From JBCDBD01 sp039184335 (GTDB taxonomy: Bacteria; Bacteroidota; Bacteroidia; Flavobacteriales; Flavobacteriaceae), in assembly GCA_039184335.1 (NCBI GenBank), contig JBCDBD010000024.1, forward strand, positions 1 to 56,455: a stretch of 56,455 nucleotides of DNA, read 5' to 3'. Shown here piece by piece: positions 26,681 through 35,596 of the stretch (positions within the stretch are counted from its first letter, which is position 1; every line of letters begins with the position of its first letter). A model generated the notes under the pieces. That model saw nothing but the letters and a program-made list of their open reading frames with translations, searched no databases and had not been told where the DNA came from. A program made the position numbers and the translations under genes.

Positions 26681-27862
26681 TTGAATAGGCTCATTTTAAA
26701 ATCTGGTGTACAGTATTTTATAGAAAAAAATTGGAATACTGACATTATGTCTGTCCTGTTGAAGGGCCAATTCTTTGAAGGTATTTCGCAAAAAGAACTT
26801 GTTACGCAGCTGGTAGGTAAAAAAAAGGCCAGGGAAAAATTGCCTACATGGTTCAATACCCCAAATATCTACTACCCTGGTAAAATCAATTTTGAACAGA
26901 CTTCTTCAGAACAGACCGGTAGGTATAAAGCAACACTGGTTTGTGGAAAAGACTTGATCGATATCACGGGAGGATTTGGAGTGGACAGCTACTTTTTTTC
27001 TAAAAGAATGGACCGAGTCGTCCACTGTGAGATCGATGCCCAACTTTCGGAAATAGCTGCGCATAATGCCAAAGCACTATCATGTGCAAACATCAAATCG
27101 GTAGCACGTGACGGCATCCGTTTTTTGACGGAATGCAACAATCAATTTGATTGGGCCTATGCCGACCCTTCTAGAAGAAATGATGTCAAGGGAAGAGTAT
27201 TTCGGCTATCAGACTGCTATCCAGACATCACAGAACACCTAAATTCCATTTTTGGCAAAACAGCACAGCTACTGCTCAAAACTTCACCACTGTTGGATAT
27301 CAAACAAGGTATTCTAACATTGCAATCTGTAAAGGAGATTCATGTAGTAGCCTTAAAGAATGAAGTTAAGGAGCTGCTCTGGGTATTGAAAAAGGGGTAC
27401 TCAGGAGATATTAAAATCAAAACAATCAATCTAAAGGACACCGGAAATGAGGTTTTCGATTTTCAGTTGAACGATGAAAAAAACACCCCTCTAGCCGTAG
27501 GGTTGCCAAAAGAGTATCTCTATGAGCCCAATGCGGCCATTTTAAAAGCGGGTGCCTTTAAGACCATCGGAAAGCATTTCGGAGTAACCAAATTGCATGT
27601 GCATTCACATCTTTATACGGCAACAGCCCTGATAAATTTTCCTGGCAGGCGATTTAAGATCAAGCATATAGTGGCCTACCAAAAAAGGTTATTTCAAAAG
27701 TTAGGCATTGATACTGCCAACATCACCACAAGAAACTTTTCAGAAACCGTCGCCACTATCAGAAAAAAGCTTAAAATCAGAGAGGGGGGAGAAACCTACC
27801 TTTTCTTTACAACCACAAATGAAAAAAAGCGGGTCATCATTGTTTGTGAAAAAATCCATTGA
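26681..27862 (+). CDS. Class I SAM-dependent methyltransferase, THUMP-like domain protein
   Basis: 393 residues from a TTG start that gives the usual N-terminus 7 bp after the transporter gene. A helical N-terminal part contains TWFNTPNIYYPGKINFEQTS. The Rossmann methyltransferase core (about 95-230) has the SAM loop LIDITGGFGVDS and a DWAYADPSRRN motif. A C-terminal THUMP-like domain (about 300-390) suggests an RNA substrate. The exact target is unknown. Confidence 0.88.
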   Translation: MNRLILKSGVQYFIEKNWNTDIMSVLLKGQFFEGISQKELVTQLVGKKKAREKLPTWFNTPNIYYPGKINFEQTSSEQTGRYKATLVCGKDLIDITGGFGVDSYFFSKRMDRVVHCEIDAQLSEIAAHNAKALSCANIKSVARDGIRFLTECNNQFDWAYADPSRRNDVKGRVFRLSDCYPDITEHLNSIFGKTAQLLLKTSPLLDIKQGILTLQSVKEIHVVALKNEVKELLWVLKKGYSGDIKIKTINLKDTGNEVFDFQLNDEKNTPLAVGLPKEYLYEPNAAILKAGAFKTIGKHFGVTKLHVHSHLYTATALINFPGRRFKIKHIVAYQKRLFQKLGIDTANITTRNFSETVATIRKKLKIREGGETYLFFTTTNEKKRVIIVCEKIH

Positions 27863-27914
27863 TGAAGTTCTTAAAAACAGCGCATCCCATTTCGAAAACA
27901 AGAGTGATTCAGAT

Positions 27915-28802
27915 TTATAGTTGTAGTCGCATAAAAAGTTCATGGGTGCCGTTGTCTATTCCATCCACTTCGTTCTCCAATGCGGTTTCATAAGCGTACC
28001 CCAAATCAAATCCATTGCTGATCGTGAACAGAAACAGACCACTGATACTTTCATCAAAACGATAACTGGCCCCTAGGTTAAACCTTCGGTCAAAATCCAA
28101 TATCGAGGTAAGCTCATACGATAAGGGTGAAGCGTCTACATAACGAAGCATTCCGATGGTCTGGAGCTCCAATGTCTTTGAAAGTAGAAAATCATACCCC
28201 CCCGACAGATAGGCATGCATCTTATCTGTTCCCAAATAGGCATTACCATCACGTTCTTGTAATCGATCTGGTGTCAACAACCTGGGTGCGGACAGGGAAA
28301 TGAAATAGGTACTGTTCTTTAGATAGACTCCCGCCCCTATATTGGGTGTGAACCGGCTTTCATAATCCATTAAAGTGCCATCTTGCCCGATACCATAGGT
28401 CAAAAGTCCCTGGGTATTGGCATCATAAGAATTGGCACTTCCCTTTAGGCCAAAGTACAGCAAATTACCCTCGTTCAACTTAATATGGTACGAAACATCA
28501 ACCGCAATCCAAGTTTGGTCTTCGATGAACGTTTGGTCATTCAGTATAGATAGCCCGATACCCACCTTTTTACCCAATGGGGTGCCAAAAATGGCACTTT
28601 GGCTTTCTGGAGCACCTTCTACTCCGGCCCATTGACTGCGTAATCCCATTACCAGTTCAGCCCCTTCGGTGCTCCCTGCAAATGCGGGATTGTAAATGTT
28701 CATGTTGTACCTGTAAAAAGTGTAGTTTGGATCTTGCTGTGCATAGAGGCAATTGGCAAATAAAAATACTAAAAATATGATGTGCGTGCTATTGGTCTTC
28801 AT
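27915..28802 (-). CDS. PorP/SprF-family type IX secretion membrane protein
   Basis: 295 residues from ATG 28802, giving a clean signal peptide (IIFLVFLFANCLYAQ). It has the family start DPNYTFYRYNMNIYNPAFAG and a beta-barrel body with GLRSQWAGVEGAPESQ. PorP/SprF proteins sit in the outer membrane and support secretion or surface attachment of type B-CTD substrates through the type IX system. It follows the giant surface-protein gene by 20 bp and is probably its dedicated partner. Confidence 0.93.
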   Translation of the reverse strand: MKTNSTHIIFLVFLFANCLYAQQDPNYTFYRYNMNIYNPAFAGSTEGAELVMGLRSQWAGVEGAPESQSAIFGTPLGKKVGIGLSILNDQTFIEDQTWIAVDVSYHIKLNEGNLLYFGLKGSANSYDANTQGLLTYGIGQDGTLMDYESRFTPNIGAGVYLKNSTYFISLSAPRLLTPDRLQERDGNAYLGTDKMHAYLSGGYDFLLSKTLELQTIGMLRYVDASPLSYELTSILDFDRRFNLGASYRFDESISGLFLFTISNGFDLGYAYETALENEVDGIDNGTHELFMRLQL

Positions 28803-28822
28803 TTTGTTGTATTTGATGTTTT

Positions 28823-31800
28823 TTAATAGTTGATGAATATCCATCCCTGTAAGGGTGCAGAGCCATCACCCAAATTAATCACATAGAGATAGGATCCTGC
28901 AGGAAGTTTTTCACGGTTGTCTTTATAAAAGCCTTCCCAATCATTGCGATAGCTTCTGGTGGCATATACCTCGTGCCCCCATCTATTATAAACAGATACC
29001 GTATTATTCGGGTAATTTGTGATACCAGGAATCATCCAAGCTTCGTTCATACCGTCACCATTTGGCGTAAAGGCCTGTGCAGGGACAATTTTAGGTTCAG
29101 CGTTCATTGGAAAACTATCTTCTGTATCGGGAATGCCGTCATTATCATCGTCAGTATCAGTACTATCAGGTTGACCATCGCCATCATTGTCTGCCGGAAT
29201 ACTATTTGGGTCTTTGGAGTTCGTGCCCTCAATGTCTTCTATTTCATCAGAATAGCCATCGTTGTCATCATCCATATCAGCATTGTCACCAATACCATCA
29301 CCATCAGTGTCAATAGTTTCTGTCGCATCATCCGGGAACGCATCTTCATCATCGGGCACACCATCATTGTCATCATCGGCATCAACATTGTTTCCTAGAC
29401 CGTCACCATCGGTATCGACATCTTCAACTCCATCATTATCATCATCGGTATCGCTATTGTCCCCTATGCCATCACCATCTGCATCTGCATCTTCTGAAGG
29501 GTCGTATGGAAACGCATCTTCATCATCGGGCACACCATCATTATCTGCATCAATATCGGCATTGTCTCCTATGCCATCATTGTCCGTATCAGTATCTTCC
29601 GATGGGTCTAGTGGAAAATCGTCATCAGTATCGGGGGTACCGTCGTTGTCATCATCGGTATCGGCATTGTCCCCAGTACCGTCACCATCGGTATCGGTAT
29701 CCTCATTTTCGTCAAGTGGAAAATCATCTTCCACATCGGAGGTACCATCATTGTCATCATCGGTATCGGCATTGTCCCCAGCACCGTCACCATCGGTATC
29801 GGTATCCTCATTTTCGTCCAGTGGAAAATCATCTTCCACATCGGAGGTACCATCATTGTCGTCATCGGTATCGGCATTGTCTCCAGTACCGTCACCATCG
29901 GTATCGGTATCCTCGCTTTCATCCAGCGGAAAATCATCTTCCGTATCTGGTGTACCATCATTATCATCATCGTCATCACAAGTGTCTCCCAACCCATCAT
30001 CATCTGTGTCCAGTTGATTAGCATTGGCTGTATTGGTACAATTATCGTTATCGTCTTCCAGACCATCTCCGTCAGCATCACAAAATTCACCGGCATCGGA
30101 AATCGACCAACCAAAATTGTCTATAAGATCCTGTCTTTGGACATTTGCAGCACAAAAGGCTGTATTAGATGCCGAAAACTCGACATCACTCTGCAGTGCT
30201 TGGGCCGACCAACCGATCAAAATAGCATCATAACTAGCAGTAGAAAGCCCAGATCCATCAAACATCGTCGCCATTTCCGTCACGGCGGTAACATCCCAAT
30301 TCGCCAAATTTTGGTCAAAAGCAGAGGCCCCCTCGAACATCTGTTCCATATTCTGTACGGAAGAGGTATCCCAATTGCTGATGTCTTGGTTGAAATTTGC
30401 AGCCTCAAGAAACATATCAGACATATTCAAAACTGATGAGGTGTCCCAATTGCCAATGTCTTGGTTAAACGCAATGGCCCCCTCGAACATATCCCACATT
30501 TCCTCGACACGGGAAACATCCCAATTGCCAATGTCTTGGTTAAATGCGACGGCATCCTCAAAAGTTTCCGTCATAATGGTAACATTGGAAACATCCCAAT
30601 TGCCGATATCTTGGTTAAAATTTGATGCTCCCTTGAACATATCGTCCAAACTGGTAACATTGGAAACATTCCAGTCTCCTATAGGTTGATCAAAAGCCGC
30701 CGCACCTTCGAACATATCCCAGATTTCAGTGACATTGGATACGTTCCAATTACCAATGGGTTGATCAAAAGCCGTGGCATCCTCAAACATCTCGGCCATG
30801 TTGGTGACGTTCGATACATTCCAGTTCCCTAGAGGTTGGTTAAATGAAGTGGCCTCCTTAAACATGGAATACATATCTTCAACGGCATCAACATTCCAAG
30901 CCCCAATGGGTTGGTCAAAGGCAAACGCTTCCTCAAACATTTCGTTCATATTGGTAACTTTCGATACATCCCAACCCGAAATATCTTGGTTAAAAGCATA
31001 TGCCTCATTGAACATATCCTCCATGTTGACAATGTTGGAAACATTCCAGTTACCGATGGGACTATTAAGAACATCACAGTGATAGAACATATGCGACATA
31101 CTTTCCACATTGGAAAGATTGGGGATATCGGTGGCATTGATATTTAAATTTTTACAGCCTGTAAATGCATACTCCATAGTTTGCCATTGCATGCCACCCC
31201 ATTGTTCAACGGTCAGTAATTTATAATTATCGCGCTCAAAATCATCATCTACCGTATCATCAAAAAAATAGATGGACGGGAAGCTACCGCGTATGAATAC
31301 TGTGTAGGTTCCTGATGTCCCGTAATCATGAACGGCATCTCCTGAGAGGTCAAACTCATCAAAAACACCATCGCCGTCCCAGTCTACATCATAGTTGTAG
31401 GTATAGCTGCCATTTGTAGGTATACGAACAGATGTACTGTTGGTTTCCCCTGGGTTATCTGTTTTCCAAGTGGTCATAAAATAATGATCGGGATCGGCAT
31501 TATCGCCAATACCATCACCGTCGGTATCGGTATCCTCATTTTCGTCCAGCGGGAAGGCGTCTTCCGTATCTGGCGTACCGTCATTGTCATCATCGGTATC
31601 CGCATTGTCACCGGTACCATCACCATCGGTGTCGGTATCCTCATTTTCATCCAATGGAAAATCATCGTCCGTATCGGGAGTGCCATCATTGTCATCATCG
31701 GTATCACAGACATTACCCTCTGAGTCGCCATCGGTATTCAATTGATCGGCATTGGCTATGCTTGGGCAATTGTCCGATGGGTCAAGAATACCATCGCCAT

Positions 31801-33163
31801 CTGAATCTGTATCATTATCGACCAGGGTAACCGTAATCTGTTGATCAGCAAGGGCATCAAAGGCATTATCAGAACCTGCATCATTGACCGAAATCGTAAT
31901 TGTTGCCGTATCATCACGGTCTATAGCGTCATCTACACCAGTAACCGTAACCGTTTGGGGAATGTTCCAATCGGTATCTGTAAAGGTCAATTGGGTTACG
32001 GATACCGTGGCCTCACTCGTGTCATCACTAGTGATATCAAATACGACATCACTCGTTGGTTGATTATCCAGTACTACAGTGAATGTAGCCATACCGGAAT
32101 TCTCCGCAATGGTAAGCCCAGATTCATTCACCGTATACGCAACGGGATTGATGGGTGTTGTAAATTCATACTCCGCCCCGTAACTAGTTCCAGTGCTGTT
32201 GGTCGCAAAGGCCCTGACATAATATGTGGTATTCTCAGATAAAGTGTTGACCAAGGTATTGAATGCACCTATGCCATCACCAACGTTAACAACGTTGTCA
32301 GCAGTTGTAGGATTCGTGGTGGTAGCATAGCTAAACCCTCGAGCAGTAACAGTGGCACCGCCATCATCAATAACTTCCCCTGAAAACTCAGCGCCATTTG
32401 CGGTAATATTCGATGGTTCGGTAGTTGCCACAATAGGCTCTCCCTCTTCAATTACCGAAGTGCCTCCTTGCAGGGTATACTCAAAATTGTCAATTTTTTC
32501 CATTCGGCTTCCGGCGGCTGAAAAATACACATGAATCTTATCTGCACTGGCCATCGTAGTATTGGCCACGGTTAGCTGTTGTTGCGTTTTTAATGATCCA
32601 ACGGTTCCTGATGAATCTGCGTTGTATATCCAAAATGTGATGTCAAAATCATTGCTCCCAGCGGTTCTTTCAATACGCAAAATCATTTTGTACCAGTTAC
32701 CGAGTACAAGATCTGGTGGCCAACTGACGTTACTCCGGGCACCATTGTTCACAAAAAATCCCCCTCCCCCATGAAAACCCATACCAATGCCAAGGTTTGG
32801 GGAACCAAAACCGTCGGGGTCAGTTGGACTTTCAGTGGTAAAGCCCAAACCACCATACCCCGCATTTGCCTTGATTAAGAAAAAGGCGCTGAATTCATAG
32901 GTAGCATCGCTATTGGTGACAGCAAATGATTGCTTGGTAGCCCAAAGGTCGTTGCTACCTATAGGGACATTGATTGCCCCAGTATTATTGATACCTGAGT
33001 CTGCCAGGTTGGAGAAAACGGGAGTGGAATCTGGATTGAACAGATTGGTTAAATCTCCTGTATCATTAAAGTCCACAAGTTGCGTGATCGTAGTTTGCGC
33101 ATGGGAAGACAAAAACAGAAAAAAACAACAAAATAGAAGCGTATGGCATAGGTTGGATTGCAT
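28823..33163 (-). CDS. Giant T9SS type B surface protein with BspA and thrombospondin type 3 repeats
   Basis: About 1446 residues from ATG 33163, which gives the signal peptide (LLFCCFFLFLSSHAQ). In order: a LamG-like beta domain (about 24-240); an FN3-like segment (about 243-350); a Calx-beta-like domain (about 350-460); and a first Asp-rich thrombospondin type 3 block (about 460-560). Then come eleven 25-residue BspA/DUF285 repeats of the form xxGNWxVSxVxxMxxMFxxA (about 640-930) and a second, longer calcium-binding block (about 1010-1340). The C-terminal type B sorting domain begins at AFTPNGDGMNEAWMIPGI, continues with VYNRWGHEVYA, and ends in LQGWIFINY. It is expected to be secreted by the type IX system and displayed on the surface, binding calcium and possibly other cells or polymers. 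Confidence 0.92.
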   Translation of the reverse strand: MQSNLCHTLLFCCFFLFLSSHAQTTITQLVDFNDTGDLTNLFNPDSTPVFSNLADSGINNTGAINVPIGSNDLWATKQSFAVTNSDATYEFSAFFLIKANAGYGGLGFTTESPTDPDGFGSPNLGIGMGFHGGGGFFVNNGARSNVSWPPDLVLGNWYKMILRIERTAGSNDFDITFWIYNADSSGTVGSLKTQQQLTVANTTMASADKIHVYFSAAGSRMEKIDNFEYTLQGGTSVIEEGEPIVATTEPSNITANGAEFSGEVIDDGGATVTARGFSYATTTNPTTADNVVNVGDGIGAFNTLVNTLSENTTYYVRAFATNSTGTSYGAEYEFTTPINPVAYTVNESGLTIAENSGMATFTVVLDNQPTSDVVFDITSDDTSEATVSVTQLTFTDTDWNIPQTVTVTGVDDAIDRDDTATITISVNDAGSDNAFDALADQQITVTLVDNDTDSDGDGILDPSDNCPSIANADQLNTDGDSEGNVCDTDDDNDGTPDTDDDFPLDENEDTDTDGDGTGDNADTDDDNDGTPDTEDAFPLDENEDTDTDGDGIGDNADPDHYFMTTWKTDNPGETNSTSVRIPTNGSYTYNYDVDWDGDGVFDEFDLSGDAVHDYGTSGTYTVFIRGSFPSIYFFDDTVDDDFERDNYKLLTVEQWGGMQWQTMEYAFTGCKNLNINATDIPNLSNVESMSHMFYHCDVLNSPIGNWNVSNIVNMEDMFNEAYAFNQDISGWDVSKVTNMNEMFEEAFAFDQPIGAWNVDAVEDMYSMFKEATSFNQPLGNWNVSNVTNMAEMFEDATAFDQPIGNWNVSNVTEIWDMFEGAAAFDQPIGDWNVSNVTSLDDMFKGASNFNQDIGNWDVSNVTIMTETFEDAVAFNQDIGNWDVSRVEEMWDMFEGAIAFNQDIGNWDTSSVLNMSDMFLEAANFNQDISNWDTSSVQNMEQMFEGASAFDQNLANWDVTAVTEMATMFDGSGLSTASYDAILIGWSAQALQSDVEFSASNTAFCAANVQRQDLIDNFGWSISDAGEFCDADGDGLEDDNDNCTNTANANQLDTDDDGLGDTCDDDDDNDGTPDTEDDFPLDESEDTDTDGDGTGDNADTDDDNDGTSDVEDDFPLDENEDTDTDGDGAGDNADTDDDNDGTSDVEDDFPLDENEDTDTDGDGTGDNADTDDDNDGTPDTDDDFPLDPSEDTDTDNDGIGDNADIDADNDGVPDDEDAFPYDPSEDADADGDGIGDNSDTDDDNDGVEDVDTDGDGLGNNVDADDDNDGVPDDEDAFPDDATETIDTDGDGIGDNADMDDDNDGYSDEIEDIEGTNSKDPNSIPADNDGDGQPDSTDTDDDNDGIPDTEDSFPMNAEPKIVPAQAFTPNGDGMNEAWMIPGITNYPNNTVSVYNRWGHEVYATRSYRNDWEGFYKDNREKLPAGSYLYVINLGDGSAPLQGWIFINY
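29600..29945 (-). repeat. Three near-identical 105-bp repeats coding for Asp-rich calcium-binding units
   Basis: Marker TCGGCATTGT recurs at 29661, 29766 and 29871, exactly 105 bp (35 codons) apart, with very few differences between copies. Each encodes one thrombospondin type 3-like unit containing DTDDDNDGT and DGDGxGDNA. The low divergence suggests recent duplication or homogenisation. Confidence 0.85.
30250..31090 (-). repeat. Eleven 75-bp BspA/DUF285 repeats
   Basis: Tandem 25-codon units within the giant surface protein, each with GNWxVSxVxxM followed by MFxxAxxFxQ. The copies are divergent at DNA level, unlike the 105-bp block, so they are older. Confidence 0.85.
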
Positions 33164-33419
33164 TGTGTTCGTTTTAAATTCGAAACAAAACAAAATAAAT
33201 TGAAAGTTTTTTCTTACTTTTTGTTGCGTATATGCTTATAATAGTTGTTTTTTTGTTGAGATTTGTTGGCAGGTCCAAGAGTTTCGCATATCAAAATATG
33301 CCGGGCAATAGCCGCCAAAGTAAGCTGATCATTCATACCCCACTAATCTCTTTACCTGTATTTGCACAAAGCCAAACGTATGAAACGGTCACACATTTGC
33401 AGGCCGGTAGAAGCAGTAT

Positions 33420-34139
33420 TTATTTGCAATTCCATGTAAAATCGGCCACTTTATCATTTGAACCTCCCGAAAGGTTGTAATGCCACCATTCGGTGCGTAT
33501 CGACCAAAAACCGTGTGCTTCCATGGTGTTCTTTAACAGTTTTCTGTTATTCAACACTTTTTGCGACAAATCGACAAAATCGTGATGCGCCTTTTCACCA
33601 AAGAAATCAAAATCGGTACCCATGTCCAGTTCGTTGCCATCCATATCTACCAGGGTGATGTCTACCGCCCCTCCTTTGTTATGGATTGATCCCTTGACAG
33701 GATTGGCTACATACTGCGGATTGGGAAAGAGTTTCCACATCTTATATTGTACTGAATTAGGCCGATAGCAATCGTAAAACTTAATCCGGTACCCCTTCTC
33801 AAGAAACGCTGTGTTGGACTTGATCAGGGCTTTGGCTGTTTTTGCACGGACATAGCATTCGGGACAATCATACACTTTGGCCTTTAAAAAGTTGTTTTCT
33901 GTCGCATAGCGCATGTCATAGGCAAAATCATCACTAAAATTAGCCAAACGGACAAAAGTAGTATCAGCAATTCCCAGAAATGACTTTAGCGTTTTTTGCG
34001 GAACACTGACCCTATTGGTATCGACATGTGTTTCAGCTAAAGGCTGCTGTTGTATATTGCCCTCATTCAATGCCCTATTGCGTTTTTGTTGGCACCCCAA
34101 CAATACCACCAACCCCAATGCACAAACCAACCTTCCCAT
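33420..34139 (-). CDS. M15 family D-alanyl-D-alanine dipeptidase (VanX/DdpX-like) lipoprotein
   Basis: 239 residues from ATG 34139, 2 bp after the preceding stop. It has a lipoprotein signal peptide with lipobox VVLLGC (Cys at about residue 16). The zinc site reads SIHNKGGAVDITLVD (SxHxxGxAxD) and EWWHYNL (ExxH), with the substrate Arg in FYDCYRPNS. It hydrolyses D-Ala-D-Ala dipeptides; without van genes nearby, a recycling or nutritional role is likelier than vancomycin resistance. It is last of three tightly spaced genes. Confidence 0.92.
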   Translation of the reverse strand: MGRLVCALGLVVLLGCQQKRNRALNEGNIQQQPLAETHVDTNRVSVPQKTLKSFLGIADTTFVRLANFSDDFAYDMRYATENNFLKAKVYDCPECYVRAKTAKALIKSNTAFLEKGYRIKFYDCYRPNSVQYKMWKLFPNPQYVANPVKGSIHNKGGAVDITLVDMDGNELDMGTDFDFFGEKAHHDFVDLSQKVLNNRKLLKNTMEAHGFWSIRTEWWHYNLSGGSNDKVADFTWNCK

Positions 34140-34141
34140 AT

Positions 34142-34876
34142 TCAATAGTAGCGTTGTTGTTCAGCCAACCATTCATACAGTGCCTCCGTGGTATAAGCAC
34201 GTTCCCATGAATTGTGCCCTACGCCTTGATATCTGGTATACCTTACATTATAGTTCATTTCCTTCAATTTTTCCACCATCTTATCAGATTCTTCAACTGA
34301 GATCACCGCATCTTCATCTCCATGAAATACCCATATTGGAACATTCTTGTTCAACCAATGGGCATAGGGTACAGGTGCCATACCGCACACTACGGCCAAA
34401 GCTGCGAACTTATCTGGGTATTGCACAGCCAAATCCCAAGCAGCACTGCCCCCACGACTTAAACCAGTGAGATAAATCCTGGTTTTATCCACATTATGGC
34501 GTGCAATAATAGTATCTAACAATTGTATGACAGCATGAACGTTCCACCATCTTTTTTTATGGGGATTTTGTGGTGCCAAGACCATGAAAGGAAAATCTTT
34601 GCCTTCGGCCAAAAGTTTTGGTGGTCCGTTTTTCTTGATTTCTCCCAATGATGCCCCAGATTCACCACCGCCATGTAGAAACAGAAGAAGGCCTGATTTT
34701 TTATACGGTGCTATTTCATAGGCCGGCGGAAAATAAAGATAGTACTGTAACTCTTGGGAAACAGATGTCTCAATGGTGCCCGAAACCAATTTGCTCTGGG
34801 CTGCACATGATTCGAGTAATATCAAAACACCAAAAAAGAGGATGAGGGCATTATATGGCAAAGACAAAATCTTCAT
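34142..34876 (-). CDS. Alpha/beta hydrolase lipoprotein (esterase/prolyl oligopeptidase-like)
   Basis: 244 residues from ATG 34876, which overlaps the upstream stop by 4 bases (ATGA). The signal peptide ends in lipobox LLESC. The oxyanion region is FLHGGGESG, the nucleophile elbow is GLSRGGSAAW, the acid is in VFHGDEDAVIS, and the catalytic His is in GVGHNSWE, so the triad is complete. The substrate is unknown; the family includes feruloyl and acetyl esterases. Confidence 0.88.
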   Translation of the reverse strand: MKILSLPYNALILFFGVLILLESCAAQSKLVSGTIETSVSQELQYYLYFPPAYEIAPYKKSGLLLFLHGGGESGASLGEIKKNGPPKLLAEGKDFPFMVLAPQNPHKKRWWNVHAVIQLLDTIIARHNVDKTRIYLTGLSRGGSAAWDLAVQYPDKFAALAVVCGMAPVPYAHWLNKNVPIWVFHGDEDAVISVEESDKMVEKLKEMNYNVRYTRYQGVGHNSWERAYTTEALYEWLAEQQRYY

Positions 34877-35394
34877 AATAAAAGTGTAGCGACCTCTTGC
34901 CAATCATTGGCCCGTTCAAATCCGTTGGTATCAATATTATGAGGTGACGTAAACATGATGGAACGCCCTTCAAAAGTTTCTAAATTCCGCTTTCGGTCAT
35001 CAATCAAAATATCGCCTTTCAAAATGAACTTATCGCCACAGAGAATTCTTCGTTGCCAAGGAATGAACGGCAGATGTTCATCGAGCCAATCTGACTTTTC
35101 TTTCAATGAGTTTGGGAATTGCATCGCGGCCGATGCGATATACAGGTTGTATTTTTGGTCGAGTTTCTTAATGACTTCCAGACTGCCAGCAATGGGCTGT
35201 AGCTGCCTAAAAAAACCTTCAAGCCAACAGTGCTTACGAATACTGGCTTGGTGTGCCTCGGGTACACATTGCCATACTTCCTTACCCATGCATTCCGCTT
35301 TGGTGAGTGAGGCACCAAAAGCTTCATTGTACCAAATGATATGTGCCATATATGCGTCAGCAATCACTTCGTCCATATCTAAGAAGAGCGTCAT
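34873..35394 (-). CDS. 5'(3')-deoxyribonucleotidase-type HAD phosphatase
   Basis: 173 residues. HAD motif I is LFLDMDEVIADAY (nucleophile and acid Asp), motif II lies around IASAAMQFP, and the final acidic motif is DILIDDRKRNLETF. It matches NT5C-type enzymes that dephosphorylate deoxynucleoside monophosphates. It is the first gene of a three-gene run, overlapping the next by 4 bases. Confidence 0.9.
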   Translation of the reverse strand: MTLFLDMDEVIADAYMAHIIWYNEAFGASLTKAECMGKEVWQCVPEAHQASIRKHCWLEGFFRQLQPIAGSLEVIKKLDQKYNLYIASAAMQFPNSLKEKSDWLDEHLPFIPWQRRILCGDKFILKGDILIDDRKRNLETFEGRSIMFTSPHNIDTNGFERANDWQEVATLLL

Positions 35395-35596
35395 ATCCTA
35401 TTTCATTTTATGGTGTAAAGCTAAGATGAAATATTGCCCTGACAAAGTATAGAAACAGATGGTAACAAACGAAACAACACTTGCCAAGCAATTTGCATAT
35501 TTTGATAACGGTAACTTAACTATTACCAAATATAGTCGGTTCCGTTTGTTGATAGTTTTAAAACATCTAAATTTAATCTAAAATAACAACGAAAAA

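Noticed and set aside
29262..30017. 251-codon Ser-rich open frame on the plus strand inside the giant surface protein gene
   Set aside because: It is the antisense reading of the Asp-rich repeats (GAT/GAC codons give Ser-type codons in reverse). It has no start signal and does not resemble a protein family.
33420..34139. Vancomycin-resistance VanX
   Set aside because: The enzyme family matches, but there are no vanH, vanA or regulatory genes, and this is a Gram-negative lipoprotein; a recycling dipeptidase is the simpler reading.
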